Part shown: in pieces, positions 17,319 through 26,165 of the stretch
How the letters are laid out: the number at the start of each line of letters is the position of its first letter
Position numbering within the stretch: position 1 is the first letter of the stretch
Source: Streptomyces sp. NBC_01267
GTDB lineage: Bacteria; Actinomycetota; Actinomycetes; Streptomycetales; Streptomycetaceae
Assembly: GCF_036241575.1 (NCBI RefSeq)
Contig: NZ_CP108455.1
Coordinates: 1,322,501-1,386,500, forward strand
Direction: 5' to 3'
DNA length: 64,000 bases
Program-made: the position numbers and the translations under genes
The notes under the pieces: model-generated
The model's database searches: none
What the model was told of the DNA's origin: nothing
The model's input: only the letters and a program-made list of their open reading frames with translations

Positions 17319-20300
17319 TCAGGTACAGGTGAAGTGCGCGGCGGCCCAGTCCGCGTGGTCACCGGTGTGGGTGTTGCTGGTGGCGGTCGCCTTCAGGTGC
17401 ACATGGCGCGCACCGGAGAGGTCGACGTCCACCGGCACGGTGGCCGAGGCCCCCGTCACCTTCGGCGAGGTCCAGAGGACCTTGCCGTCCGCCTCGACCG
17501 AGAAGGCCACCTCGCCGTAGCCGTTGATCTCGTCGTCGATGCCCACGTCGGCGGTGAGCTTCGAGCACTGCCCGCCGAGGTAGACCTCGATGTCGGAGTC
17601 GGCGTGGGTACCGATTCCCTTCTCGTACGTCTTGCCGTCCAGCGTCAGGGTGTGCCCGTCGTCCGCGCCCGACTCGCCGTTGCTGCGGTCGCGTTCGGCC
17701 GGTCCGTACCCGTTGGTGGACGTCAGCCACTCCATGTCGCTCGCCCAGACGTCACCGCCCGGTGGCGCCGGCATGACCGAGACCCCGAACGGCTGCACGG
17801 CTGTACGGTCCTGGCCCGCCGAACCGTAACGCGCGGTGGCGGTGAGCGTGGTGGCGCCCGCCTTGGTGTCCCCGGCCGGGGTGACGGCCACCTCGACGTG
17901 CCTGGTGGTGCCCGCCGGGATCCTGGCGACCGTCGTCGCCGTGGTGGTCTTCCAGCCCGCCGGAGCGTCCACGCCGACGGTGACGCCCGTGGCGTCCTGG
18001 TTGCCCGCCGTCACGTCGACGGTGACCTTGCCCGCTGCGCCCGCGCCGAGCTCCTGGCCCGGTGCCGCGGCGACCACGGCCGTGGCGCCCGGCCGGGCGC
18101 CGCCGATCGCGCTGGTGTTCTTCAGCTTCAGCGAGAACGCCTTGTCGGTGCGGAGCGAGGCCGTCTTGACCTTGACCACACCGCCGCGGTCGTCGCGGTC
18201 GTACCACCAGCCCTGGGCGGCCTTGGCGTACGCGGCGGCCGACGTCAGCTGCGGCAGCTTGTGACCGGACAGCTGGACATCGCTCGGCGCGTCACCGGTG
18301 TGCAGGGTGAACTGGTACGGACGCGAGGTCTGCTTGCCCTTGAACTCGCCCTTGCTCGCGCCGATGTGCACGGACACGTCGCCGCCGCCCGCACGCGGCG
18401 CGTCGACCTCGGCGCGCTGGGTGGCGTACTTCCCGGCGCGGTTCTGCCGGGTGACGCCGTCGTCCTCGTACAGGTCGAAGGACGACTTGCCCTGCGGGTA
18501 GATGTCCCAGGCCAGCGGGGAGTCGGACTTCCGGTCGGCGTACGACCTGATGCCCGGCCACATCGGCACGGCGGCACCGCCCTTGACGAACAGCGGCAGG
18601 GTGTCGAGCGGGGCGCTGTACCCGTTGACCGTGGTCGGGCCCTGGTAGGTGCGGCCGGTCCAGTAGTCGGTCCAGGTGCCCTTCGGGAGGTAGATCCCGT
18701 CCCGGGTGCCGGTGTCCTTGTAGACCGGTGCGACCAGGAAGTCCTCGCCGGTCAGGAACTCGTACTTGGCGGCGTCGGTGGCCGCCTCCGGGTCGTCCGG
18801 GTACTCCAGCGCGAGCGGCCTGACGGGGCCCACACCGGTCTCGTTCGCCTCGTGCGCGTACGAGTACATGTACGGCAGCAGCGACTCCTTGAGCTTGAGG
18901 TACTTACGGTTGATGGAGGTGTACGGCTCGCCCTGGCGGAAGGGCTGCTTGTCGCTCGCCGCCCACCCGTCCATCGTGATCATCGCGGGCAGGAAGGACT
19001 TCCACTCCAGGTCACGGGTGTACGTCTGGGGGCTGCCGCCGAAGATGCCGTCCACGTCGCTCGTCGTGTAGGCGAGTCCGGACATGGTGGCCCCGGCGTA
19101 CGTCGGGATCTGCCAGCGGATGAAGTCCCAGCTGCCGGTCTGGTCGCCGGACCACTGCACGCCGCAGCGCTGCGCACCGGCCCAGCTCTCCGGCGCCCAG
19201 GTCAGGCCGCGGGCGTCGCTGTTGTCCTCGATGCCCTTGTAGGCGTCCTTGCAGCCGTCGAGCGCGAACTTGTACCCGGCGCCGACCCAGGCCACGTCCA
19301 GCTTGGCGACCCGCTGGCCGTCCTTGACCTGCTGGGCGAGGTCGGCGATGCCGTCCTGGGTCCACAGACCCAGCTGGGTGTCGTGTGCCTGGAGGCCCTT
19401 GGCGGTCTCCGCGAGGTTCTCGTAGCCGCAGCCGTAGCCGTCGTTGACGAGCATCCAGCCGTTGGGCATGTCGTTCGCCACGAAACCGTCGGCGACCTTG
19501 AGGGCGTCGAGAGTGTGCCGCTCGCCGCGGTTGGCGTTGTGCAGATAACAGTCGGCGTCGCCGTTCTCCAGGCCGTAGATCGGCGGCATGAAGGGCTTGC
19601 CGGTGAGCTTGGTGTACTGCCCGATGACATCCTTGGCGCCGCTGCCCGCGAAGTAGTAGGCGTCGAAGCGCTGTTCCTTGGCGCTGGCCGTCACCGGGTC
19701 GTCGAACGCGTAGGTGTTGGGGGCGTAGGTGTTGCGGTAGACGCCGTACCCGGCCGAAGAGAGGTAGAACGGGACGGAGTTGGGGTGACCGCCGTCGTCC
19801 CAGTTGCCGTCGACGCCGACCTCGACGGTCTGGCCGCGGTGCGAGGTGTTGCCCCGGCCGTTCTGCATACCGGCGCCGTAGTACTGCTCGTCGGCGCCGC
19901 GGGCCAGGGTCTGGGTGGTGGTGTCACCGGTCCAGCTGATCCCGCGGGTCTCGGACCAGATGCGATGCCCGTCCGCGCCGTACAGCGCGAAGCGCAGCGG
20001 GGCCTTGTACGCGCGCAGGGTGACCTTGCCGGTGCTCAGCTCGTAGCGGTCGCTCTTCTCCTTCCAGTGGGTCTTGGGTGCCTTGCCCTGCGGCAGGACG
20101 ATGTCGCTGCCCGTCGGGTCGGTGAACTTCCCGTCCGGCGCCAGCTCGATGCGGAAGGTCTCGGTGGAAACAAAACTGACGCGGGCCTCGGCCGCTCCCG
20201 CGTTCAGGTGGTAGACGGACCCGTCCGCGGAGAAGCCGGTGACGTTGCCGACGGTCGTGTCGGCTGCCGCGCTGTCGCCCGCGGTGGCGCCCGGCGGTCC

Positions 20301-20390
20301 GGCCTGTGCGCTGCCCGACCCCGCGAAGACCGCGGCAAGGCCGAGCAGTGCGCCAACTGCCGCCGCTCTCATGCGTATTGTTGATTGCAT
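17319..20390 (-). CDS. Secreted GH31 glycoside hydrolase with NEW3 and NPCBM domains
   Basis: Exported alpha-glycosidase of about 1023 aa. A Sec signal peptide (AAVGALLGLAAVFAGSGSAQAG) is followed by an N-terminal beta-sandwich, the GH31 barrel (about 250-620), a NEW3 domain (about 760-860, GWKTTTATTVARIPAGTTRHV) and a C-terminal NPCBM carbohydrate-binding domain (about 880-1023). The likely nucleophile Asp is in KLDVAWVG (about 365) and the acid/base Asp in TSDVDGIFGG. GH31 acts on alpha-glucosides, alpha-xylosides or alpha-galactosides; this multidomain form cannot be assigned further. Neither the ATG at 20390 nor that at 20372 has a ribosome site. TAAATA lies 6 nt before the first, so the mRNA may be leaderless. 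Flanked by terminators on both sides. Confidence 0.9.
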   Translation of the reverse strand: MQSTIRMRAAAVGALLGLAAVFAGSGSAQAGPPGATAGDSAAADTTVGNVTGFSADGSVYHLNAGAAEARVSFVSTETFRIELAPDGKFTDPTGSDIVLPQGKAPKTHWKEKSDRYELSTGKVTLRAYKAPLRFALYGADGHRIWSETRGISWTGDTTTQTLARGADEQYYGAGMQNGRGNTSHRGQTVEVGVDGNWDDGGHPNSVPFYLSSAGYGVYRNTYAPNTYAFDDPVTASAKEQRFDAYYFAGSGAKDVIGQYTKLTGKPFMPPIYGLENGDADCYLHNANRGERHTLDALKVADGFVANDMPNGWMLVNDGYGCGYENLAETAKGLQAHDTQLGLWTQDGIADLAQQVKDGQRVAKLDVAWVGAGYKFALDGCKDAYKGIEDNSDARGLTWAPESWAGAQRCGVQWSGDQTGSWDFIRWQIPTYAGATMSGLAYTTSDVDGIFGGSPQTYTRDLEWKSFLPAMITMDGWAASDKQPFRQGEPYTSINRKYLKLKESLLPYMYSYAHEANETGVGPVRPLALEYPDDPEAATDAAKYEFLTGEDFLVAPVYKDTGTRDGIYLPKGTWTDYWTGRTYQGPTTVNGYSAPLDTLPLFVKGGAAVPMWPGIRSYADRKSDSPLAWDIYPQGKSSFDLYEDDGVTRQNRAGKYATQRAEVDAPRAGGGDVSVHIGASKGEFKGKQTSRPYQFTLHTGDAPSDVQLSGHKLPQLTSAAAYAKAAQGWWYDRDDRGGVVKVKTASLRTDKAFSLKLKNTSAIGGARPGATAVVAAAPGQELGAGAAGKVTVDVTAGNQDATGVTVGVDAPAGWKTTTATTVARIPAGTTRHVEVAVTPAGDTKAGATTLTATARYGSAGQDRTAVQPFGVSVMPAPPGGDVWASDMEWLTSTNGYGPAERDRSNGESGADDGHTLTLDGKTYEKGIGTHADSDIEVYLGGQCSKLTADVGIDDEINGYGEVAFSVEADGKVLWTSPKVTGASATVPVDVDLSGARHVHLKATATSNTHTGDHADWAAAHFTCT

Positions 20391-20440
20391 AGAGCGTATT
20401 TAGCGCAGAAACGAGCACGGGGCTAGGGGAAATACGAAAT

Positions 20441-20474
20441 CCGCCCCCGGACTCTGATGCGAGTCCGGGGGCGG
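20441..20474 (-). terminator. Terminator of mshC
   Basis: Perfect 14-bp stem (CCGCCCCCGGACTC at 20441-20454, complement at 20461-20474), loop TGATGC, downstream of the mshC stop. Confidence 0.85.
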
Positions 20475-20530
20475 AAGGGACGGAAGGGGCAGAAGGGAGA
20501 GCGGGACGGCCGGGCCGCCCCGGACCGGCC

Positions 20531-21760
20531 CTACAGGGCGACGCCGAGCAGCGCGTCGGCCGCGCGCGAGACCAGGCCCGGCGCGCCCTCGTCCGTACCG
20601 CCGCCGGACTGCTGGAGCGCGGCCCAGCGGTCGACGGCGAGCAGCGCTGCGGGCGCGTCGAGATCGTCGGCGAGCGCCTGCCTGATCTCCGTCACGAGGG
20701 CGTCCGCGGACGGTCCGTCGGGCCGGGAGACGGCCGCCCGCCAGCGGCCGAGCCGCTCGACGGCGTCCTGGAGGACCTGGTCCGTCCACTCCCAGTCGGA
20801 GCGGTAGTGGTGCGCGAGCAGGGCGAGCCGGATCGCGGCCGGGTCCACACCGTCGTGGCGCAGCTTGGACACGAAGACCAGATTGCCCTTGGACTTGGAC
20901 ATCTTCTCGCCGTCCAGCGCGACCATCCCGGCGTGGACGTACGCCTGGGCGAAGGGGTGCTCACCGGTGAGCACCTGGGCGTGCGAGGCGCCCATCTCGT
21001 GGTGCGGGAAGGCGAGGTCGGACCCGCCGCCCTGGACGTCGAAGCCCATCCCGAGGTGGTCGAGGGCGATGGCCACGCACTCGATGTGCCAGCCGGGCCG
21101 GCCACGGCCCAGGGAGCCGCCGTCCCAGCTCGGCTCGCCCTCACGGGCGGCCATCCAGAGCATCGGGTCCAGGGGGTTCTTCTTGCCGGGGCGGTCGGGG
21201 TCACCGCCGCGCTCGGCCGAGAGCAGCCGCATCGCCTCGGCGTCCAGGTGGGACACCTCGCCGAAGTGCGCGTCGCTCTCCACGGAGAAGTACACGTCGC
21301 CGTCGAGGTCGTACGCCGCACCCGAGTCCCGGAGCCGCTCGACGAGCGGCACGATGCCGGGTATGGCCTCGACGGCACCGACGTAGTGCTTCGGCGGGAG
21401 CATCCGGAGCGCGGTCATGTCCTCGCGGAAGAGTGCTGTCTCGCGCTCCGCGAGCGCGGTCCAGTCCTCGCCGTCGCGCACGGCCCGCTCCAGCAGCGGA
21501 TCGTCCACGTCGGTGACGTTCTGGACATAGTGAACCTGCCGCTTGGTGTCGAGCCACACGCGCTGCACGAGGTCGAACGCGTTGTAGGTCGCCGCGTGAC
21601 CGATGTGGGTCGCGTCGTACGGCGTGATGCCGCAGACGTAGATACGGGCGACGGGACCGGGGTCGAGAGTGATCCGACCGCCGGTCGCTGTGTCGTGGAT
21701 CTGGAGGTCGGCGCCCTCACCGGGCAGGGCGGGAACCTCAGAAGCGGGCCAGGCATGCAT
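20531..21760 (-). CDS. mshC: Cysteine:GlcN-Ins ligase (mycothiol synthesis)
   Basis: Joins L-cysteine to 1-D-myo-inosityl-2-amino-2-deoxy-alpha-D-glucopyranoside with ATP, the third step of mycothiol synthesis, in the cytoplasm. 409 aa, a shortened cysteinyl-tRNA synthetase relative: HIGH-type motif [13 protein letters not shown] (about 52-64), zinc-site residues in YVCGITPYD and WHIEC, FPHHEM, and KMSKSKGN (about 288-295). The tRNA-binding C-terminus of true CysRS is absent. The ATG at 21760 has no ribosome site; a TACGCT hexamer 6 nt upstream suggests leaderless translation. mscR, which uses mycothiol, lies 28 kb away in the same window. Confidence 0.96.
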   Translation of the reverse strand: MHAWPASEVPALPGEGADLQIHDTATGGRITLDPGPVARIYVCGITPYDATHIGHAATYNAFDLVQRVWLDTKRQVHYVQNVTDVDDPLLERAVRDGEDWTALAERETALFREDMTALRMLPPKHYVGAVEAIPGIVPLVERLRDSGAAYDLDGDVYFSVESDAHFGEVSHLDAEAMRLLSAERGGDPDRPGKKNPLDPMLWMAAREGEPSWDGGSLGRGRPGWHIECVAIALDHLGMGFDVQGGGSDLAFPHHEMGASHAQVLTGEHPFAQAYVHAGMVALDGEKMSKSKGNLVFVSKLRHDGVDPAAIRLALLAHHYRSDWEWTDQVLQDAVERLGRWRAAVSRPDGPSADALVTEIRQALADDLDAPAALLAVDRWAALQQSGGGTDEGAPGLVSRAADALLGVAL

Positions 21761-21766
21761 GTCTTG

Positions 21767-21772
21767 AGCGTA
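21767..21772 (-). promoter_or_regulatory. -10-like box before a probable leaderless mshC mRNA
   Basis: TACGCT on the minus strand, 6 nt before the mshC ATG, with no purine-rich ribosome site between. No clear -35. Confidence 0.45.
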
Positions 21773-21913
21773 ACCGGACGCCAGTTCAAGGAACGAACCG
21801 GAGTGGGGACAATGGCCGAATCGGCACTCTTGCGCTTGTCCGGATCCTGTGTGCGGACGGCGTGCGGAGGCCGCGTACGCGGATCGCGGCGGAGCCGCCC
21901 GCCTCCGCTCCCG

Positions 21914-22732
21914 CTACACCGGCGGCCAGGGAATCGCCGGCCAGTCCCCGCTCGGCTCCGGATGCCGCCCGCCGGCCCTCAGCGCCGCCACCCGGCCGCG
22001 CAGCGCCTCCACCTCGGCCCCGGTGATCAGTTCACCCAGCCGGGCGGCCAGTGCGGTGCCCGCGGCCAGGTCACCGGCCAGCCGGTCCAGTACCGTCACG
22101 GCCTCGGCCGTCAGCGGCTCACCGGCCCACCCCCACAGCAGGGTCCGCAGCTTGTCCTCGGCGTTGAAGGTGACGCCGTGGTCGATGCCGTACAGCCGCC
22201 CCTCGTCCGTCGGCAGCAGGTGGCCGCCCTTGCGGTCGCCGTTGTTGATCACCGCGTCCAGCACCGACAGCCGCCGCAGCCGCTCGTCGTCGGCGTGCAC
22301 CAGCAGCGCCGTGCGCCCCTCGCCCACCTCGGCGAAGGCGATGGCCTTCCAGCCCTCGCCCGGTTCCTCCTCCTCGACGAGGGCCAGCAGCGACGGCTCG
22401 GCGGCGGACTCGATCCACAGCTGGCACATGCCCTCGCCGTACGGACCCTCGCGCAGCACGGTCGGCGGGACGAATCCCCAGCCGGTCGCCTCGGAGATCT
22501 CGTACGCGGCGACCTCGCGCCGGGCGAGCGTCCCGTCAGGGAAGTCCCACAGCGGGCGCTCACCGGCGACGGGCTTGTACACACAGGCCGCTTCGCGCCC
22601 CTCGTACGAGACCGAGCAGTACAGCACCGCGTTGGACGCCTCACGCACCCGGCCGCGTACCGTCAGCTCCCCCTTCAGGAGGAGTTCGGTGGCCGTCACG
22701 CTCCCCTGCGGTATCCGTTCTGGCGCGGGCAT
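21914..22732 (-). CDS. SCO1664-family conserved actinobacterial protein (PI3/4-kinase-like fold)
   Basis: 272-aa protein of unknown cellular role, always seen in actinobacteria beside the DUF3090 and phosphoglycerate-mutase genes. The sequence carries kinase-like elements: AACVYKPVAGERPLWDFP resembles the phosphate-anchoring lysine strand, NNGDRKGGHLL the catalytic loop, and LYGIDHGVTFN the metal-binding DxG segment. It is therefore probably a lipid-kinase-like phosphotransferase or a non-catalytic relative. ATG at 22730-22732 has GGAGG 7 nt upstream and lies inside the end of the DUF3090 gene, giving a 37-bp overlap and tight coupling. The substrate is not known to me. Confidence 0.85.
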   Translation of the reverse strand: MPAPERIPQGSVTATELLLKGELTVRGRVREASNAVLYCSVSYEGREAACVYKPVAGERPLWDFPDGTLARREVAAYEISEATGWGFVPPTVLREGPYGEGMCQLWIESAAEPSLLALVEEEEPGEGWKAIAFAEVGEGRTALLVHADDERLRRLSVLDAVINNGDRKGGHLLPTDEGRLYGIDHGVTFNAEDKLRTLLWGWAGEPLTAEAVTVLDRLAGDLAAGTALAARLGELITGAEVEALRGRVAALRAGGRHPEPSGDWPAIPWPPV

Positions 22733-23286
22733 ACGTGTCCCTCCGGATCGAGCGGCAGACTGCACAGCGGGCACGGCGGGCGGCCCGCGTTGACGACGTC
22801 GAGGGCGCGCTTGGCGAAGGCCCTGGCCTGTGCCCCGGTCAGCCGGACGCGGAGCATCGGCGGGCCGTTCTCGTCGTCCTGGAGGAGCCGTTCCTCGGCC
22901 TCCGCGAGATCTTCGTCGTTGTCCGCGTCCAGCTCGACCAGCGCCTGGGCCTCGATGATCATGCGTTGTTCGTCGCCGTCCCACGCCAGGGCCATCGTGC
23001 CGACGCGGAACTCCTCCTCGACGGGGGCGTCCAGCGGCGCGGTGTCACCGGCCTCGGTGGGAGCGACGGCCGGGACCGGGGAATTGCCCCCGGTCCTGCG
23101 CACCACCTCGTCGAGCAGTTCGTCGATGCGCTCGGCGAGCGCGGCCACCTGGGTCTTCTCCAGCGCCACGCTGGTGACACGGGGCCCGGACGAGGCCTGG
23201 AGGAAGAACGTACGGCGCCCAGGCAGCCCGACCGTACCGGCAACGAAGCGGTCCGGCGGGTCGTAGAAGTACACCTGTCGGGACAC
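22696..23286 (-). CDS. DUF3090 protein
   Basis: 196-aa conserved actinobacterial protein, function unknown. It begins QVYFYDPPDRFVAGTVGLPGRRTFFLQA, the typical DUF3090 start. It ends with a cysteine cluster CPLCSLPLDPEGHVCPRQNGYRR (described by its Cys spacing CxxC...C), likely a small zinc-binding knuckle. A negatively charged stretch (DADNDEDLAEAEERLLQDDE) lies in the middle. The start is a GTG at 23286, 73 bp after the phosphoglycerate-mutase gene, and the 3' end overlaps the next gene by 37 bp. The three genes are probably one transcription unit and are a good candidate for a single process. Confidence 0.85.
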   Translation of the reverse strand: MSRQVYFYDPPDRFVAGTVGLPGRRTFFLQASSGPRVTSVALEKTQVAALAERIDELLDEVVRRTGGNSPVPAVAPTEAGDTAPLDAPVEEEFRVGTMALAWDGDEQRMIIEAQALVELDADNDEDLAEAEERLLQDDENGPPMLRVRLTGAQARAFAKRALDVVNAGRPPCPLCSLPLDPEGHVCPRQNGYRRGA

Positions 23287-23359
23287 GTCCAGATCTCCAT
23301 GGGGGTTCGGCTGCGGTGTGGGCCGGATTACGGCCCGCCCACCCTACTGCGCGGAGCGA

Positions 23360-24046
23360 TCACGGTGCGCCCGCGCCACCACCGACTGCGGCGTCCGATC
23401 CGGAACCGCTCCCGTGCGGCGCCAGCGAGCCGAACTCCCCGGTGTCGCCGAGCCGCAGGACGAACGGCCGCACCTCGGTGTAGCGGATGGCCGTGAGGGA
23501 ACACGGGTCGACGTGGATCCGCTGGAAGAGGTCGAGGTGCATCCCGAGTGCGTCGGCGATCACGGACTTGATGATGTCGCCGTGCGAACACATCAGGTAG
23601 ACCGCGTCACCACCGTGCTCGGCGTCGATGCGCGCGTTCCAGTCGCGCACCGCGTCCACCGCGCGGGCCTGCATCGCGCGCATCGACTCGCCGCCGGGGA
23701 ACGCGGCGGACGAGGGGTGCTGCTGCACGACCTTCATCAGCGGCTCTTCGCCGAGCTCGGCGAGCTTGCGTCCCGACCAGTCGCCGTAGTCGCACTCGCT
23801 GATCCGGTCCTCGGCCTGCGGCACCAGTCCGGGCCGGGCCGCCAGCAGCGGTTCGAGCGTCTCCCGGCAGCGCTGCAGCGGACTGGTGACGACGGCGGCC
23901 AGCGGCAGCCCGGCCAGCCGGTCGGGCAGCGCGGCGGCCTGGGCGGCACCGCGCTCGTCGAGGGAGACACCCGGCGTCCGCCCCGCGAGCACGCCGGAGG
24001 TGTTGGCGGTGGAACGTCCGTGCCGTACGAGAATCAGCGTGGCCAT
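23360..24046 (-). CDS. Histidine-phosphatase superfamily protein (phosphoglycerate mutase-like)
   Basis: 228-aa phosphatase/mutase of the MSMEG_4193 group. The catalytic RHG motif is in LVRHGRSTANTSG (phospho-His at about residue 9), with the second Arg in SPLQRCRET, the acidic residue in ECDYGDW and the second His in CSHGDIIKS. These four make a complete histidine-phosphatase site. The actual substrate is unknown; true glycolytic mutases differ in length. ATG at 24044-24046 lacks a ribosome site; TAGGCT ends 7 nt upstream, so the mRNA may be leaderless. It is divergent from the CorA-like gene and probably heads the unit with the DUF3090 and SCO1664-family genes. Confidence 0.88.
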   Translation of the reverse strand: MATLILVRHGRSTANTSGVLAGRTPGVSLDERGAAQAAALPDRLAGLPLAAVVTSPLQRCRETLEPLLAARPGLVPQAEDRISECDYGDWSGRKLAELGEEPLMKVVQQHPSSAAFPGGESMRAMQARAVDAVRDWNARIDAEHGGDAVYLMCSHGDIIKSVIADALGMHLDLFQRIHVDPCSLTAIRYTEVRPFVLRLGDTGEFGSLAPHGSGSGSDAAVGGGAGAP

Positions 24047-24053
24047 GGCTGGA

Positions 24054-24059
24054 AGCCTA
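24054..24059 (-). promoter_or_regulatory. -10-like box before a probable leaderless phosphatase mRNA
   Basis: TAGGCT on the minus strand, 7 nt before the ATG at 24046. Confidence 0.4.
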
Positions 24060-24120
24060 AGCCGTGCCGAAACGTGTCCCGCCACCCCCAGGCATGCGCT
24101 CCGGAGCCGGTCAGGGAAGA

Positions 24121-25113
24121 ATGCGCGCCGTGATTGTCGATTGCGCCATTTACCGGGACGGCTGCCGCATCGAGGGACCTTCGGACTTCTCCGCGGCCCT
24201 CGCCGAGGCACGGGCCGACGGGGACGCCTTCCTCTGGGTCGGGCTGCACGAGCCGTCGCGGGAGGAGTTCGACCTGGTCAGCAGTGACTTCGGGTTGCAC
24301 TCGCTGGCGGTGGAGGACTCCCTGCGGGCCCATCAGCGACCGAAGCTGGAGGTGTACGACGACTCGCTCTTCATGGTGCTGAAGCCGGTGGTGTACGACA
24401 CGGACAGCGACTCCGTGACCACGGACGAGCTGATGATCTTCGTCGGTGACTCCTTCGTGGTGACGGTGCGGCACGGACAGGGCGCCCCGCTCGCCGCCGT
24501 GCGCAAGCGGCTGGAGGAGGAGCACGACGTCCTCAAGCACGGCCCCACCGCTGTTCTGTACGCGGTCAGTGACGCGGTCGTCGACCACTACATCAGCGTG
24601 GCCGCCGAGCTCCAGACCGACCTGGAGGAGCTGGAGGCCGAGGTCTTCGCGCCCGACGGCAGCGCGTCGAAGAACACCGCGTCACGGATCTACACCTTCA
24701 AGCGCCAGGTCCTCGAATTCCGGCGGGCCGGCGGGCCGTTGAAGGATCCCATGAACCGGCTCTCGGGGGCGGCGGTGCCGTTCGTGCGGGAACATTCGCG
24801 GCCGTTCTTCCGGGACGTCAGCGACCACCTCACCCGCGCCAACGAGCAGGTGGAGGGGCTGGACAGGCTGCTGTCCGACATCCTGGCCGCGCATCTGGCG
24901 CAGATGGGCGTGCGGCAGAACGACGACATGCGGAAGATCTCCGCCTGGGCGGCGATGGCCGCGGTACCGACCATGGTCGCGGGCATCTACGGGATGAACT
25001 TCGAGCACATGCCGGAGCTGAAGTGGGTCTGGGCCTACCCGGCGGTGATCGCGCTGATGGCCGGGGTCGTCTTCGGGCTCTACCGGCAGTTCAAACGGCG
25101 CGGCTGGCTCTGA
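24121..25113 (+). CDS. CorA-family magnesium/cobalt transporter
   Basis: Membrane channel for divalent cations. 330 aa: a long cytoplasmic N-terminal domain (about 1-250) with extended helices (ELQTDLEELEAEVFA...) that form the funnel, then two C-terminal membrane helices. The family signature GMN is in AGIYGMNFEHMPEL (about 290-303), at the end of the first helix. A positively charged C-terminus (KRRGWL) stays in the cytoplasm. ATG at 24121 has AGGGAAGA just upstream. It diverges from the phosphatase gene 74 bp away. Ion selectivity (Mg, Co or Zn) cannot be told from sequence. Confidence 0.93.
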   Translation: MRAVIVDCAIYRDGCRIEGPSDFSAALAEARADGDAFLWVGLHEPSREEFDLVSSDFGLHSLAVEDSLRAHQRPKLEVYDDSLFMVLKPVVYDTDSDSVTTDELMIFVGDSFVVTVRHGQGAPLAAVRKRLEEEHDVLKHGPTAVLYAVSDAVVDHYISVAAELQTDLEELEAEVFAPDGSASKNTASRIYTFKRQVLEFRRAGGPLKDPMNRLSGAAVPFVREHSRPFFRDVSDHLTRANEQVEGLDRLLSDILAAHLAQMGVRQNDDMRKISAWAAMAAVPTMVAGIYGMNFEHMPELKWVWAYPAVIALMAGVVFGLYRQFKRRGWL

Positions 25114-25146
25114 GCTGCTGCCGCCGGGCGGCCCGGCCGGCCGGGT

Positions 25147-25935
25147 TCAGGCGTATTCGGCCGCGGCGGGCGCGGGTCCGCCGAGTGCGTTGCGCCGTTC
25201 GGGCATGCTCAGGCTCACCATGCGGTGCCAGCCGCCCAGCCGTTCGTACCCGTGGAGGCCGTTGGCCCCGGCGGCCAGCAGGGACGTCTTCGCCTTCGGC
25301 CAGTGCAGGAGGCGGCCCATGTGGCCCAGCACGGCGAGACCCACCTCCCGGTACACCCGGATCTCCGCCAGCGCGCTCTCCCGCAGCACGGCGTGGATGG
25401 TGCGGGCGTGCCCCTGCGCGGCGAGCCGCAGCAGTTCCTCGTGGCAGTAGGCCAGGTGGTTGTCCTCGTCGTGGCAGATCATCCGCACGGCCCGGCCGAT
25501 CCCGGCCTGCTCCCCGACGTACCGGACCAGGGTGTTCATCTGCTCGGCGGCCCGCTGCTCGGTGACCCTGCTGTGCGCGAGATAGACGACGACGTCCCGC
25601 TCGGTCAGCGGCGCACTGCCGCGCAGCTTCTCGTGGCTCAGGCCGATACCGCGCTGTTCCAGCAGCATCGTGTAGTCGCACTCCGGCGGTACGCCGACGG
25701 GTTCGAGGCCGCGCTTCTTGAGCAGCGCGTTGAAGATCCTGCCGTGTTTGTCCTCGTCGGCGCCGTGCCGGGCGATCTTGGGGGCGAGGTCGCTCATGCT
25801 CCCGGGGACGAGCGCGGCGATGCGTCCGTTCTCCCAGCCGCCCTGGCTCTCCCCGGCAGCGGCGATGGAGCAGAACAGCCGGAAGGCATCGTCGTTCTCG
25901 ATGATCTCCTGGAAAATACTTCGGGCCGAAAGCAC
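25147..25935 (-). CDS. Ferritin-like domain protein
   Basis: About 262 aa, mostly helical, with carboxylate-histidine motifs typical of di-iron ferritin-like proteins: RHGADEDKHGR (about 60-70), VTEQRAAEQ and CHDEDNHLAYCHEE. It is probably a non-haem di-iron oxidase or an iron/oxidative-stress protein; the substrate is unknown. GGAGG at 25948-25944 sits 8 nt before GTG 25935, and 5 nt before another GTG at 25938. In-frame ATGs at 25950 and 25965 lie at or before this ribosome site and have none of their own. An imperfect dyad TGACACAACTGAGTCA (25965-25980 region) precedes it. It converges with the CorA-like gene, 33 bp apart. Confidence 0.8.
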   Translation of the reverse strand: MLSARSIFQEIIENDDAFRLFCSIAAAGESQGGWENGRIAALVPGSMSDLAPKIARHGADEDKHGRIFNALLKKRGLEPVGVPPECDYTMLLEQRGIGLSHEKLRGSAPLTERDVVVYLAHSRVTEQRAAEQMNTLVRYVGEQAGIGRAVRMICHDEDNHLAYCHEELLRLAAQGHARTIHAVLRESALAEIRVYREVGLAVLGHMGRLLHWPKAKTSLLAAGANGLHGYERLGGWHRMVSLSMPERRNALGGPAPAAAEYA

Positions 25936-26092
25936 CACTGCCACCTCCATACGGACATCTGACACAACTGAGTCAAATGCGATATCAGGTGACCGGCAAT
26001 ACGTACGCGGGGCAGTTCCGCCGAAAGGAGCGGGGCGCCCGGCCGCCGCCGACGCGTAACCGGGTCGCGGCGGGGACGTTGTTCAGCGCGAC

Positions 26093-26131
26093 GGCCGTGG
26101 CGGGGAAGACCCCCGAGCCCCCACCACGGCC
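26093..26131 (-). terminator. Terminator of the F420-type oxidoreductase gene
   Basis: GGCCGTGG/CCACGGCC arms (26093-26100, 26124-26131); an alternative pairing GTGGCGGGGA/TCCCCGCCAC spans 26097-26150. Downstream of the stop at 26166. Confidence 0.5.
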
Positions 26132-26165
26132 GCGGACCTCTCCCCGCCACCGACGCGTCCGCCCG

